Assembly (NCBI RefSeq): GCF_019090165.1
Contig: NZ_JAHRIB010000206.1
Coordinates: 1 to 64,000 of the forward strand
DNA: 64,000 bases
Reading direction: 5' to 3'
DNA from: Streptomyces sp. BV286
Lineage (GTDB): Bacteria; Actinomycetota; Actinomycetes; Streptomycetales; Streptomycetaceae
The position numbers were made by a program, and so were the translations under genes. Positions 33,582-42,808 of this stretch are shown here, in pieces. The stretch's first letter is position 1, and every line of letters starts with the position of its first letter. Below the pieces are notes generated by a model, which saw nothing but the letters and a program-made list of their open reading frames with translations, was not told the origin of the DNA and ran no database searches.

Positions 33582-36500
33582 ATGCACGATGTAACGCGCC
33601 GGTCCGCTCTGCGCTCGGCCATAGCCGTGGCCCTCGCCCCCACCCTGGGTTCCTTGATCCTTCCGGGGCTCGCGCCGATGGCGTCCGCGGCGGTCTCGTG
33701 GACCGCGAAGTGGATCTGGGCGCCCGCCAGTTCGACGAACCAGTGGGTGGCGTTCCGCAGATCGTTCACCCTGGGCTCCGCGCCCTCGAAGGCCGTGACG
33801 CAGATCGCGGCGGACTCGAAGTACTGGCTGTGGGTCAACGGCACCCTCGTGGTCTTCGAGGGCGGCCTCAAGCGCGGCCCGAACCGTACGGACACCTACT
33901 ACGACGAGATCGACCTGGCCCCGTACCTGACCAGCGGCACCAACACGGTGGCACTGCTGGTCACCTACTTCGGCAAGCAGGGCTTCTCGCACAGCAGCAG
34001 CGGCAAGGGCGGCCTGCTGTTCCAGTCCGACATCGAGACCGGTTCGACCACCACCCGGCTGGTCAGCAACACCGAATGGAAGCACAGGGTCCACCCGGGC
34101 TACGCGAACAACACCAGCGGCACCCAGGTCAACTTCCGGCTGCCGGAGTCGAACGTCTACTACGACGCCCGCAACGCCACCGCCATGGCCGACTGGCAGT
34201 CCGCCGGCTTCGACGACAGCGCCTGGAGCGCCCCCACCGACTTCGGCGCCGCCGGCGCCGCCCCCTGGAACGGCCTCGTCGAGCGCCCGATCCCGCAGTT
34301 CCGCTACTCCGGCCTGAAGAGCTACACCAACAACGCCTCGCTCCCGGCCACCGGCCAGGGTTCCACCGCGATCTGGGCCACTTTGCCGTCCAACATCCAG
34401 GTCACCCCGTACCTGAAGGTCGACGCCCCGGCCGGCGCGGTGATCGGTATCCAGACCGACCACTACGACGACGGCAAGGGCCTGGTCGGTATCGACCAGA
34501 AGACCATCTTCAACGTCCGCGCCACCTACGTCTGCACCGGCGGTGTCCAGGAGTTCGAGGCGCTGTCCTGGGTGAGTGGCACCGCCGTGCGCTACACCAT
34601 CCCGGCGGGCGTGACCATCGTCGAGCTCAAGTACCGGGAGTCCGGCTACGACACCGACTTCGACGGGTCGTTCACCAGCAGCGACGCCTTCCTCGACACC
34701 GTGTGGACCAAGGCCGCCCGCACCATGTACGTCAACATGCGGGACAACTACATGGACTGCCCGACCCGCGAGCGTGCCCAGTGGTGGGGGGATGTGGTCA
34801 ACCAGTTGAAGGAAGGTTTCTACACCTTCGACACCAACTCCCACGCCCTCGGCAAGAAGGCCATCGCGCAGCTGGCCTCCTGGCAGAAGGACAACGGGGC
34901 GCTCTACTCCCCGATGCCCTCGACCATCTGGACCGCCGAGCTGCCCAACCAGATGCTCGCCTCGGTGTGGTCGTTCTGGACGTTCCACCTCTACACCGGC
35001 GACACGAGCACGGTCACCGGCGCCTACCCGGCGGTGAAGAAGTACCTGGACCTGTGGAGCCTGGGCAGCGACGGCCTGGTGGCCCACCGCGCCGGGGACT
35101 GGGACTGGCAGGACTGGGGCAGCAACATCGACACCCGGATCCTGAACAACTGCTGGTACTACCTGGCCTTGGACACCGCGGCGAAGCTGGCGGCCCTCAG
35201 CGGCAACACCGGCGACGTGGCCGGCTGGCAGGCTCAGCGCACCAGCATCAAGGCCAACTTTGACTCCCTGCTGTGGAACTCCACGAAGAACGAGTACCGC
35301 TCTCCCTCCTACACCGGCGACACCGACGACCGGGCGAACGCCCTTGCCGTGGTCGCGGGACTGTCCGCCCCCGCCCACTACCCGGCGATCACCAGCGTGC
35401 TGCGCACCCACCTCAACGCCAGCCCTTACATGGAGTTCTACGTCCTGGAGGCGCTGTATCTGATGGGCGCGGCCACGGTCGCCGAGGAGCGGATGCGCAA
35501 CCGTTTCGCCGCCCAGGTCGCCGACCCCGCCTGCCACACCCTGTGGGAGGTGTGGGTCAAGTCGCAGGGCACCGACAACCATGCCTGGAACGGCGGTCCG
35601 CTGTACGCCCTGTCCGCCTACGCCGCAGGGGTGCGCCCCACCACGGCGGGCTGGGAGTCGTACGAGGTGATCCCTCAGACCGGCACCCTCACAAAGATCA
35701 ACACCGTCGTGCCCACCGTCGAGGGTGACATCCGCTTCGGCATCACCCGCGACGGCGCCCAGGTGACCCTGACGCTCACCTCGCCGAGCGGGACGACCGC
35801 CCGGGTGGGCGTACCCACCTATGGCGGCTCCCAGCCCGTGGTCAAGGCGAACGGCACCACCGTCTTCACCGGCGGCTCCTCGACGGGCAGCGTCAGCGGT
35901 CTGAGCTACGACGGCAAGGACTCCTCGTACGCCTACTTCAAGGTCCAGCCGGGCACGTGGACGTTCGCGGCGACGGGCACCGGCCGCCTCGACAACCTCG
36001 CCCTGGGCCGGACGGTGACCAGCAACAACAGCCTGGAAAACAGCAGTTGGGGCAGGAACCGGCTCACCGACGGCAAACTCACCAGCGTCAGCGGCGCCCG
36101 GGGCTACACCAGCAACGAGTTCACCTCCGCCGACGTCAGCGCGAACCCCGTCTGGGTGGAGATCGACCTCGGCGCCGACACCGACCTGGACGCCGTACGC
36201 CTCTTCCCCCGCACCGACACCGCGGGAGCGGGCGGCGGTACGGCGGGCTTCCCCGTCGACTTCACGATCCAGACGCGCCCCGACGGATCCAGCACCTACA
36301 CCACCGCCCGTACCGTCACCGGCCAGGCCAACCCCGACGGTAAGGTCCAGACGTACGGCTTCAAGACCACCACCGCCCGCCACGTCCGGCTGCAGGCCAC
36401 CAAACTCGGCACCCCCGCGTCCGACGAGTCCGCCAAGTTCCGCCTCCAGCTCGCCGAACTCACCGTGCCGACCGCCGCGACGGCCGTGAAGGCCAACTAC

Positions 36501-36944
36501 ACGCTGGAGAACAGCGACTGGGGCAAGACCCGGCTCCTGGACGGCACCACCACCAGCGTCACCGGCGCCAAGGGCTTCACCAGCATCGACTTCCCCGCCG
36601 CCGACGTCAGCGACACCCCCGTATGGATCGAGGTCGACCTCGGCGCCGACCGGTCCATCGGCTCCGTCACCCTCCACCCGCGCACCGACGCCACCGGAGC
36701 CGGCGGCGGCTCGGCAAACTTCCCCGTCGACTTCGCGATCCAGACGCGCCCCGACGGATCCAGCACCTACACCACCGCCCGCACCGTCACCGGCCAGGCC
36801 AACCCGAGCGGAGCCGCCCAGACCTACACCCTCACCTCCACCACCGGCCGCTACCTGCGCCTGACGGCAACCAAACTCGGTACCCCGGCCTCCGACGAGA
36901 CCACCAAGTTCCGGTTGCAGCTCGCCGAGATCGGCATCAAGTAA
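33582..36944 (+). CDS. Secreted GH78 alpha-L-rhamnosidase with two C-terminal discoidin-type domains
   Basis: 1120 residues. A Tat-type leader (RRSALRSAIAVALAPTLGSL, cleavage near MASA) directs export. N-terminal beta-domains (WTAKWIWAP..., residues 38-370) precede the (alpha/alpha)6 barrel with NMRDNYMDCPTRERAQWWGD at about 386-405, the GH78 motif with the general acid Asp, and NHAWNGGPLYALSAY near 665. Residues about 806-960 and 961-1120 are two homologous carbohydrate-binding modules, each with LENS.WG...L.DG and WVEIDLGAD or WIEVDLGAD. It removes terminal rhamnose from pectic or other plant glycans. AGGAG precedes the ATG. Confidence 0.92.
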   Translation: MHDVTRRSALRSAIAVALAPTLGSLILPGLAPMASAAVSWTAKWIWAPASSTNQWVAFRRSFTLGSAPSKAVTQIAADSKYWLWVNGTLVVFEGGLKRGPNRTDTYYDEIDLAPYLTSGTNTVALLVTYFGKQGFSHSSSGKGGLLFQSDIETGSTTTRLVSNTEWKHRVHPGYANNTSGTQVNFRLPESNVYYDARNATAMADWQSAGFDDSAWSAPTDFGAAGAAPWNGLVERPIPQFRYSGLKSYTNNASLPATGQGSTAIWATLPSNIQVTPYLKVDAPAGAVIGIQTDHYDDGKGLVGIDQKTIFNVRATYVCTGGVQEFEALSWVSGTAVRYTIPAGVTIVELKYRESGYDTDFDGSFTSSDAFLDTVWTKAARTMYVNMRDNYMDCPTRERAQWWGDVVNQLKEGFYTFDTNSHALGKKAIAQLASWQKDNGALYSPMPSTIWTAELPNQMLASVWSFWTFHLYTGDTSTVTGAYPAVKKYLDLWSLGSDGLVAHRAGDWDWQDWGSNIDTRILNNCWYYLALDTAAKLAALSGNTGDVAGWQAQRTSIKANFDSLLWNSTKNEYRSPSYTGDTDDRANALAVVAGLSAPAHYPAITSVLRTHLNASPYMEFYVLEALYLMGAATVAEERMRNRFAAQVADPACHTLWEVWVKSQGTDNHAWNGGPLYALSAYAAGVRPTTAGWESYEVIPQTGTLTKINTVVPTVEGDIRFGITRDGAQVTLTLTSPSGTTARVGVPTYGGSQPVVKANGTTVFTGGSSTGSVSGLSYDGKDSSYAYFKVQPGTWTFAATGTGRLDNLALGRTVTSNNSLENSSWGRNRLTDGKLTSVSGARGYTSNEFTSADVSANPVWVEIDLGADTDLDAVRLFPRTDTAGAGGGTAGFPVDFTIQTRPDGSSTYTTARTVTGQANPDGKVQTYGFKTTTARHVRLQATKLGTPASDESAKFRLQLAELTVPTAATAVKANYTLENSDWGKTRLLDGTTTSVTGAKGFTSIDFPAADVSDTPVWIEVDLGADRSIGSVTLHPRTDATGAGGGSANFPVDFAIQTRPDGSSTYTTARTVTGQANPSGAAQTYTLTSTTGRYLRLTATKLGTPASDETTKFRLQLAEIGIK
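36250..36810 (+). repeat. Near-identical DNA segments in the two discoidin-type modules
   Basis: The stretch beginning TCCCCGTCGACTTC at 36250 recurs at 36721, 471 bp later, with only a couple of mismatches over about 85 bp, whereas the rest of the two modules has diverged more. This suggests recent gene conversion between the modules. Confidence 0.6.
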
Positions 36945-36966
36945 CACGCCACAGTCCGGACAGCGG

Positions 36967-37005
36967 CCCGCCCGCCTCGGCACACACCCCTGTGCCGGGG
37001 CGGGC
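36967..37005. terminator. Hairpin terminator after GH78
   Basis: GCCCGCC with a following CTCGGCACA pairs with TGTGCCGGGGCGGGC across a 6-nt loop, with one or two bulges. It begins 23 bp after the rhamnosidase stop codon. Confidence 0.6.
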
Positions 37006-37146
37006 AGCCCTTGCGAACGGCAGCCCCCTATACGGGCTCATCGCCTTGTTGAGGATGACCGCCGAGAGCGCGGTGAACCCGAACAGGCCCCGCAAGGGCA
37101 AGCGATCACGGCGGATACATGAGCGGATATGTGCTGCAATGGGTGA

Positions 37147-37671
37147 GTGAAGTTTGAGCATGACAACATGGCCGGTGTCCGCCTGGCTGTTTCGCTGGTG
37201 AACCTTGAGGCGGGTGGTTCGTGGCGGGCCGAGGCGTTGGAGCAGGTGCTTGAGCGTCATGCGATTCGGCGTGCCCGGGTGACCGGTTCGGCCGGCGAGG
37301 AGATCCGGGTGTGGTCGCGGCGATTGCGGCCCGTTTTCGAGGCTGTCTCGCAGGACGAACGGTGCGAGACGGTCAACGCCCTGCTCGCCGACGGTGCCGG
37401 AAGGGTCTTTCTGACCACGCACGACGGGTTGCGGCCGCATCTGCACTTCGCGCCGGACGGCAAGGACGTGCAGAGCCGTGTGCGGGCCGTGACCGCGGGC
37501 GGGCTGGCCATCTTCGCCCTGGAGGCGGAGGGCCGGCGGCTGGGGGTGTGCGCGTTGGATTCATGCCGGACGGCTTTCGCCGACACCAGCCGCAATGGTC
37601 GCCGCGCCTACTGCAGTGCTCGCTGCGCCAACACGGATGCGGTCCGCCGCCATCGTACGAAGCAGGGCTGA
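37147..37671 (+). CDS. CGNR zinc-finger / ABATE-domain transcriptional regulator
   Basis: 174 residues. The N-terminal ABATE part has LAVSLVNL near the start and RRLRPVFEAVS; the C-terminal finger is CALDSCRTAFADTSRNGRRA then YCSARCANTDAVRRHR, with four cysteines in C-x4-C...C-x3-C and the CxN core (usually CGNR, here CANT). GTG at 37147 gives the usual VKFEHD leader; GTG at 37143 is out of frame. Function: presumed stress-related DNA-binding protein. Stand-alone gene. Confidence 0.85.
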   Translation: MKFEHDNMAGVRLAVSLVNLEAGGSWRAEALEQVLERHAIRRARVTGSAGEEIRVWSRRLRPVFEAVSQDERCETVNALLADGAGRVFLTTHDGLRPHLHFAPDGKDVQSRVRAVTAGGLAIFALEAEGRRLGVCALDSCRTAFADTSRNGRRAYCSARCANTDAVRRHRTKQG

Positions 37672-37692
37672 CGGTGGCCGCGGGCCCGGTGG

Positions 37693-38610
37693 TCAGGTGG
37701 GGATGAGGGCCGCGACGAGCGGGACGGCGGCGATGCCCATGAGGGTCTGTGCCGCGGTGATGCCGGCCATCATCGGCGCGTCCCCGCCGAGCTGGCGGGC
37801 CATGATGTACGACGACGATGCCGTGGGCAGGGCCTGGAAGAGCACGGCGACGAGCAGTGCCGACGCCCCGAGGCCGAGAGGCAGGGCCAGCAGGTAGGTC
37901 ACGGTCGGCATGAGGACGAACTTCATGGCCGAGGACGTGAGGATCGGGCCCGTCCATGCGCGCGCACGGCCGAAGCGCAGCGCGGCGCCGATGCACAGCA
38001 GTCCCAGCGGCATCGAAGCGGCTCCCAGCGACTGCAGGGCGGGTTCGATGCCCGGTGGCAGACCCAGGTTCAGGGTCCGAAGGAGGCCGCCTGCCGCGCA
38101 GGCGAGGATGAGCGGGTTGGCCGCCAGTTGCCGGGCGACGCCCGTCAGGCTCAGGCGGGCGCCGCCGAACCGGGCGAAGACCAGCACGCACAGCACGTTG
38201 GCCGTGGGCACGATCGCCGCGTTGCAGACCGCGGCCATGGCCACACCCTGTGTGCCGTACAGGCCGGAGGCGATGGTCACGCCGATGTAGTTGTTGAACC
38301 GGATGCTGCCCTGGAAGACCGAGGTGAAGCCGTCGCCGGGCAGCCGCATCAGGGGCCTCAGAGCGATGACCAGCGCGGCGACCACCACGGTGGAAGCGAC
38401 CAGGACGGCTGTCAGGGCTCTCACCGGAAGCTCATGGGTGTCGGCCGTCGCGAGACTGTGCAGGAACAACGCCGGCAACAGCACCCGGTAACCGAGGCTC
38501 TCGGCCCCGGACCAGAAGCTCTCGCCACGGATCATCCACCGCTTGACCACGAAGCCGAGCCCGGTCAGCAGGACGACCGGTATCAGGGCCTTGAGTGTCA
38601 GCGTGATCAT
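37693..38610 (-). CDS. AEC-family (auxin efflux carrier-like) transporter
   Basis: 305 residues, about ten transmembrane helices in two repeats of five (for example ITLTLKALIPVVLLTGLGF and GVAMAAVCNAAIVPTANVLC). NAAIVPTANV and FQALPTASSSYIMARQLGGD are conserved AEC blocks. AEC carriers export or exchange small carboxylates such as malate or amino-acid derivatives. ATG at 38608-38610 overlaps the stop of the aminotransferase gene, so the transporter is translationally coupled to it and probably handles its substrate or product. Confidence 0.87.
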   Translation of the reverse strand: MITLTLKALIPVVLLTGLGFVVKRWMIRGESFWSGAESLGYRVLLPALFLHSLATADTHELPVRALTAVLVASTVVVAALVIALRPLMRLPGDGFTSVFQGSIRFNNYIGVTIASGLYGTQGVAMAAVCNAAIVPTANVLCVLVFARFGGARLSLTGVARQLAANPLILACAAGGLLRTLNLGLPPGIEPALQSLGAASMPLGLLCIGAALRFGRARAWTGPILTSSAMKFVLMPTVTYLLALPLGLGASALLVAVLFQALPTASSSYIMARQLGGDAPMMAGITAAQTLMGIAAVPLVAALIPT

Positions 38611-39662
38611 GAGGCGACCTCGTCGAGGACGCCCAGGCCGTCCAGGACGTCGACGACGGTGCGGCAGCCCGCTTCCAGCGTGGTGATGTCGGTGGCGAAG
38701 GAGAGCCGCAGATGACCTGGCGCGCCGAACGCGCTGCCCGGCACCGTTGCGCATCCCGCCTCCGGGAGTGCGTCCGCCACCGCGAGATCGTCACCAGTCG
38801 CATGGCGCGGGAAGAGGTAGAACGCGCCGTCGAGAGCCATCGTGTCCAGGTGTGGGCTCCGGCGCAGGATCGCCAGCGCGGCGTCCCGGCGGCGGTGGTA
38901 GACCGCCCGCCGCTCCGCCAGGATTCCCTGAGGCCCCTCCAGCGCGGCGACGGCCGCCAACTGGCTCACGGCCGCCGTCTGCGTGCAGTTCTGCGTCTGC
39001 ACGGCGGTGATGGCGCGCACGAGGCCGGGCGGGCCCAGACCCCAGCCGACGCGCCAGCCGGTCATCGCGTACGTCTTGGAGACGCCGTCGACGAGCAGGA
39101 TCCGCTCCCGCAGATCCGGTGCGACCTGCGCGAGGCCGGCGTACTCCCGGTCGTCGTAGCGGATGTGGGCGTAGATCTCGTCGGACAGGACCGTGACGGT
39201 GGGGTGGCGCCGCAACACCTCGGCGACGGCCGCCAGTTCGTCATGGCTGAACGTGGCGCCGGAAGGATTACCGGGAGCGTTGAGCACGACCCAGCGCGTC
39301 CGTCCGGTGGTGGCCTCCCGCAGCGCTTCCGGGGTAAGCCTGAAGCCCGACTCGGCGGGGCAGTCGACGACCACCGGCAGCCCGCCGCACATGCGGATCA
39401 TGGCGGACCAGCTCGCCCGGTACGGCGCCGGGACGATCACCTCGTTCCCCGGGAGCAGGGTGGCGAGGAACGCGTTGAAGATGACCTGCTTCGCGCCGCA
39501 CCCCACCGCCACCTGGGCGCACTCCAGTCCGGGATCCCGGTCCGCCGCGTGCCGCACGGCCCGGCGCAGTTCGGGCAGGCCGCCTACGGGGCTGTAGCCC
39601 AGCACGCGGCGGGCCATCTCGAGGATGGGCGATCCTGCAGGCGTCCCCGGACGACCGGTCAC
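38607..39662 (-). CDS. PLP-dependent class I/II aminotransferase with a short N-terminus
   Basis: 351 residues. LNAPGNPSGATFS (Asn binding PLP), SDEIYAHIRYDD (Asp161 to the pyridine nitrogen) and VSKTYAMTGWRVGW (Schiff-base Lys196) define an aspartate/aromatic-type fold-type I enzyme. GTG at 39660-39662 has GGGAGGG 8 nt upstream and is the best start, but the protein then lacks the 30-40 residues normally before LEMARRVLGYSPVGGLPELR, including the GEPDF motif. Either the enzyme is naturally short or the 5' end was replaced. It is coupled to an AEC transporter. Confidence 0.82.
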   Translation of the reverse strand: MTGRPGTPAGSPILEMARRVLGYSPVGGLPELRRAVRHAADRDPGLECAQVAVGCGAKQVIFNAFLATLLPGNEVIVPAPYRASWSAMIRMCGGLPVVVDCPAESGFRLTPEALREATTGRTRWVVLNAPGNPSGATFSHDELAAVAEVLRRHPTVTVLSDEIYAHIRYDDREYAGLAQVAPDLRERILLVDGVSKTYAMTGWRVGWGLGPPGLVRAITAVQTQNCTQTAAVSQLAAVAALEGPQGILAERRAVYHRRRDAALAILRRSPHLDTMALDGAFYLFPRHATGDDLAVADALPEAGCATVPGSAFGAPGHLRLSFATDITTLEAGCRTVVDVLDGLGVLDEVAS

Positions 39663-39920
39663 CGCGCATCCCTCCCACGGGGGAGCAACAGCTGCGCACG
39701 GCCGGAGGGCAAGGGCATTCTGTGCCACAGAGGCAGACGCCCGCGGGAACCGAGTATCGAAACAGGCATGCGGACAGACTGATGTAACTGTGCTGGGCAC
39801 TACAACCATTACGCGGCGGGCTCGAGGGCGACGTCTCCACGCTCCGAAAGGGCTGGGAGGGAGGGCATCCGGCTGTTGACCGGCGGCTCGGCACTCGGTC
39901 GGCCATCTTCGGGACAGGCT

Positions 39921-41120
39921 TCAGAGAAAGGAGGAGAGACCGTCGAGGAGCCTGTCCACGTCGTCGGCGGTGTTGTACGGGGCCAGGCCCACCCGCAGGG
40001 CGGGGTCCTCCAGCTTCAAGGTGGCGAAGGTCTCGTACGCGTAGAACGACCCGGCGGGGGCCAGGACGCCGCGTGCGGCCAGGTGCGCCTGGGCCTCGCG
40101 GGCGTCGCGGCCTTCGAGAGTCATCAGCAGGGTCGGGGTGCGGTCGGCCGCCTTCGAGTGCAGTGTGACGAGATCGCTGAGAGCGCGCAGACCGTCCTGC
40201 AGCCTCGTACGCAGCGCCTGCTCGTGGTCGTGCAGAGAACCCAGCGAATGTGCGAGCCGCTCCCTGCGCGTGCCTCCTGCGCCCGGGTCGATCGCAGCGA
40301 GGAACTCCACGGAGGCCGTGGCGCCCGCCAGGATCTCGTAAGGGAGCGTGCCGAACTCGAAGCGTTCCGGCACGGTGTCGGGAGACGGCAGGAGCTTGTC
40401 CGGCTGGAGGCTTTCGAGGAGTTCGGGCGCCCCCGCGAGCACGCCGCAGTGCGGTCCGAGGAGCTTGTACGGCGAGCAGACGAACAAGTCCGCACCCAGC
40501 GCGGGCACGTCCACCAAGTGGTGGGCGGCGTAGTGCACCCCGTCCACGTACACCAGGGCGCCGACCTCGTACGCCCGGTCGGCGATCCGGCGTACGGGCG
40601 GCTTGGTGCCCAGCACGTTCGAGGCCGCCGTGACCGCGACCAGCCGCGTCCGGGGCGACAGCGCCCGCTCGAACGAATCGAGGTCCAGCTCCGTCGTCCC
40701 GGCGTCGATCTCGATCCAGCGGACCGCCACTCCGGCGCGCTCGGCCGCCTGGACCCAGGGGCGGACGTTGCAGTCGTGGTCCAGGCGGCTGAGGACGATC
40801 TCGTCGCCCGCCTTCCAGCCCTCGGCCAGGTGACGGGAGAAGTCGTACGTGAGCTGGGTGGCACTGCGCCCGTGGACGATGCCGTCGGCGGGCATGCTGA
40901 GCAGGTCGGCGTAGGCAGCGCGGAACTCCGCGACGGCACGCTCGGCGTTCAGCTCGGACGGGCTGACAACACCCCGGTTGGAGAGGGGGCCGGTCAGCGT
41001 CGCGATAATGGCGTCGGCAACGGGGCGGGGGGTCTGGGTCCCGCCCGGGCCGTCGAAGAAGGCGAGGCCGTGGTCGAGGGAGGGGAAGTGGGCCCGGAGC
41101 GCGGTCAGGTCGATGGCCAT
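39921..41120 (-). CDS. Cysteine-desulfurase-like PLP enzyme (aminotransferase class V)
   Basis: 399 residues. The N-terminal FPSLDHGLAFFDGPGGTQTP is typical of the desulfurase-like branch; DHDCNVRPW, AVTAASNVLGT, VYVDGVHYAAH and SPYKLLGPHCG follow, with PLP Lys219. These differ from IscS/SufS: no Cys loop with catalytic cysteine is seen after FGTLPYEILAG. The reaction is probably C-S or C-N lyase or aminotransferase chemistry on an unknown amino acid. Divergent from a LysR gene, which is the likely regulator. Confidence 0.85.
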   Translation of the reverse strand: MAIDLTALRAHFPSLDHGLAFFDGPGGTQTPRPVADAIIATLTGPLSNRGVVSPSELNAERAVAEFRAAYADLLSMPADGIVHGRSATQLTYDFSRHLAEGWKAGDEIVLSRLDHDCNVRPWVQAAERAGVAVRWIEIDAGTTELDLDSFERALSPRTRLVAVTAASNVLGTKPPVRRIADRAYEVGALVYVDGVHYAAHHLVDVPALGADLFVCSPYKLLGPHCGVLAGAPELLESLQPDKLLPSPDTVPERFEFGTLPYEILAGATASVEFLAAIDPGAGGTRRERLAHSLGSLHDHEQALRTRLQDGLRALSDLVTLHSKAADRTPTLLMTLEGRDAREAQAHLAARGVLAPAGSFYAYETFATLKLEDPALRVGLAPYNTADDVDRLLDGLSSFL

Positions 41121-41300
41121 GGCCTCGGCTTTCTACAGAAGTGGGGGACCGACCCGGCGAACGGCGAACGGCTGCTGCGGTCGGCGGTCGGCGAGGACGA
41201 CAGGGCGGGCGGGGCGCGCCCTTCCGGCCCGTTGCCTAGACTCTGGCACCGGTGGATGAACACGTAAAGCGATGGATCGAGAAGGGAGAGTTCACGATTC

Positions 41301-42224
41301 GTGAAGTCTCAGCCGGATCTGAAGCTCCTGTCCACCTTCATGGCCGTGGTGAACCGTGGCTCCATGGCCGAGGCCGCGGCAGCCCTCGGCTACGTACCCT
41401 CCGCGGTGTCCCAGCACATCGCCGCGCTGGAGCGCGACATGGGCATCGAGCTGGTCATCCGCCGCCCGGGCAGCCGGCTGATCCTCACAGCGGCCGGCCG
41501 CTCCCTCGCGCAAGCGGCCGAGACACTCTTCGACGCGACTGCCCGTTTCCAGGACGCCGCCAACGGCATCTCGAACCGTGAAATCGCCGAACTGCGCGTC
41601 GGCGCCTATCCCAGCGCGATGAGCCACCTGCTCCCCGGGATCCTGTCCGTTCTCAAGTCCCGCGACCGCGGCCCCCGCATCCGCCTCGTCATCGTGGAGA
41701 CGGACAAAGGGTTGCCCATGATCAGATCGGGCGATCTGGACCTGCTCATCGCCTACCGGTACCTGCCCGAGGACCCACCGACCGCCTCCGGTGAGTGGAC
41801 CGTCACTTCTGTGGGGCACGAGCCGCTGGTCCTCGTCACGGGCACACGGCCGGAACGTCGCCCGATGGAACTGGCGGAATGCCTTGAGATGGAATGGACC
41901 TCGGGCCATACGCACAGCCCCGACCGGCGGCTCCTGCATCGCTGGGCCGGAGAACTGGGTGTCTCTCCTGACGTCACGCTGGAAACAGAGGACCTGCACA
42001 GCATGCTGGCCATGATCAGATCCGGTTTGGCGGTGGGTCTGATGCCGGCCACTCTCATCAGCGGAGAGAGCGACCGGTCCGGAGTCGAACGGGTTGTCCT
42101 TCCGTCCGGAGCCGTGCCCCTCCACCGCGAGGTCCTCGCCGTGAGCAGACCAGGAACCCGCCTCCCCGTCATCAACGAGTTGGTCACGCTGCTGAACGAG
42201 GCTTTGGAGAGAGTCCGGTCGTAG
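41301..42224 (+). CDS. LysR-family transcriptional regulator
   Basis: 307 residues. N-terminal HTH: LLSTFMAVVNRGSMAEAAAA then LGYVPSAVSQHIAALERDMG; the linker helix leads to a periplasmic-binding-like effector domain starting at LRVGAYPSAMSHLLPGIL. GTG start. It is divergent from the cysteine-desulfurase-like gene across 180 bp, a classic LysR arrangement. Confidence 0.92.
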   Translation: MKSQPDLKLLSTFMAVVNRGSMAEAAAALGYVPSAVSQHIAALERDMGIELVIRRPGSRLILTAAGRSLAQAAETLFDATARFQDAANGISNREIAELRVGAYPSAMSHLLPGILSVLKSRDRGPRIRLVIVETDKGLPMIRSGDLDLLIAYRYLPEDPPTASGEWTVTSVGHEPLVLVTGTRPERRPMELAECLEMEWTSGHTHSPDRRLLHRWAGELGVSPDVTLETEDLHSMLAMIRSGLAVGLMPATLISGESDRSGVERVVLPSGAVPLHREVLAVSRPGTRLPVINELVTLLNEALERVRS

Positions 42225-42259
42225 GGGGCCGAAGGGGAGCCGCACGGAGAGCGCAGTTG

Positions 42260-42808
42260 TATGAGATCGCTCCGGAGGAGTTCTACGCACACGAGCTGTC
42301 CATCGCCCCCGGTTGGAAGGTCGGTGGCTGGCCCCTGTAGGGCATCACCGATCCCACCGCCCGGTTCTGCGTCGCCTGCGGCTCCACGATGAGCCCGCTG
42401 CCGACCATCGCCTCGGACGAATGGCACGCCGGCAACAAGAGTGGGGTCCCGTACGAGGATGCAGCCCTATCCGACCATCAGTGGGACAACGCTGTCCGGG
42501 CCGCGGACTTCTGGGCCAACCACCAGACCGACCGGCACGACGTGATCCGGACCGGCGCGACCAGCAGCGTCCCCAGCCTTATCCACCACGGCGGCGCCGG
42601 CTGGCCGCCCGCGTCAGAGGGCGACCAGTGGTACGGGTACTGGGACAGCCATCAGCACGCCAATGAGTTCGTGTACACCGGCGGGCGCTACGACGACAGC
42701 GAGGAGCTGCTCACCTTCGCGGAGCAGGCTCGGGGAGCCTCGTCATCGCGTGCCTACTCCAGCCACCCCGGCCGAACACGGCGGGGAGTTACGGCGAGCG
42801 GGCGATGA
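42260..42808 (+). pseudogene. DUF1963/YwqG-like protein with an in-frame amber codon and no start
   Basis: One frame reads YEIAPEEFYAHELS, APGWKVGGWPL, TAG (42338-42340), GITDPTARFCVACGSTMSPL, ASDEWHAGN, and later GDQWYGYWDSHQHANEFVYT. Related proteins have Trp in W-G-x-T-D-P where the TAG stands (TGG to TAG). The N-terminal half is missing. CVACG is a small Cys pair seen in this group. Family name is my best recollection. Confidence 0.5.

Noticed and set aside
33453-36983. 1176-codon minus-strand open frame opposite the rhamnosidase
   Set aside because: It mirrors GH78 codon bias (Gly/Val/Arg/Gln-rich), has no domain, and lies on the antisense of a clearly real gene.
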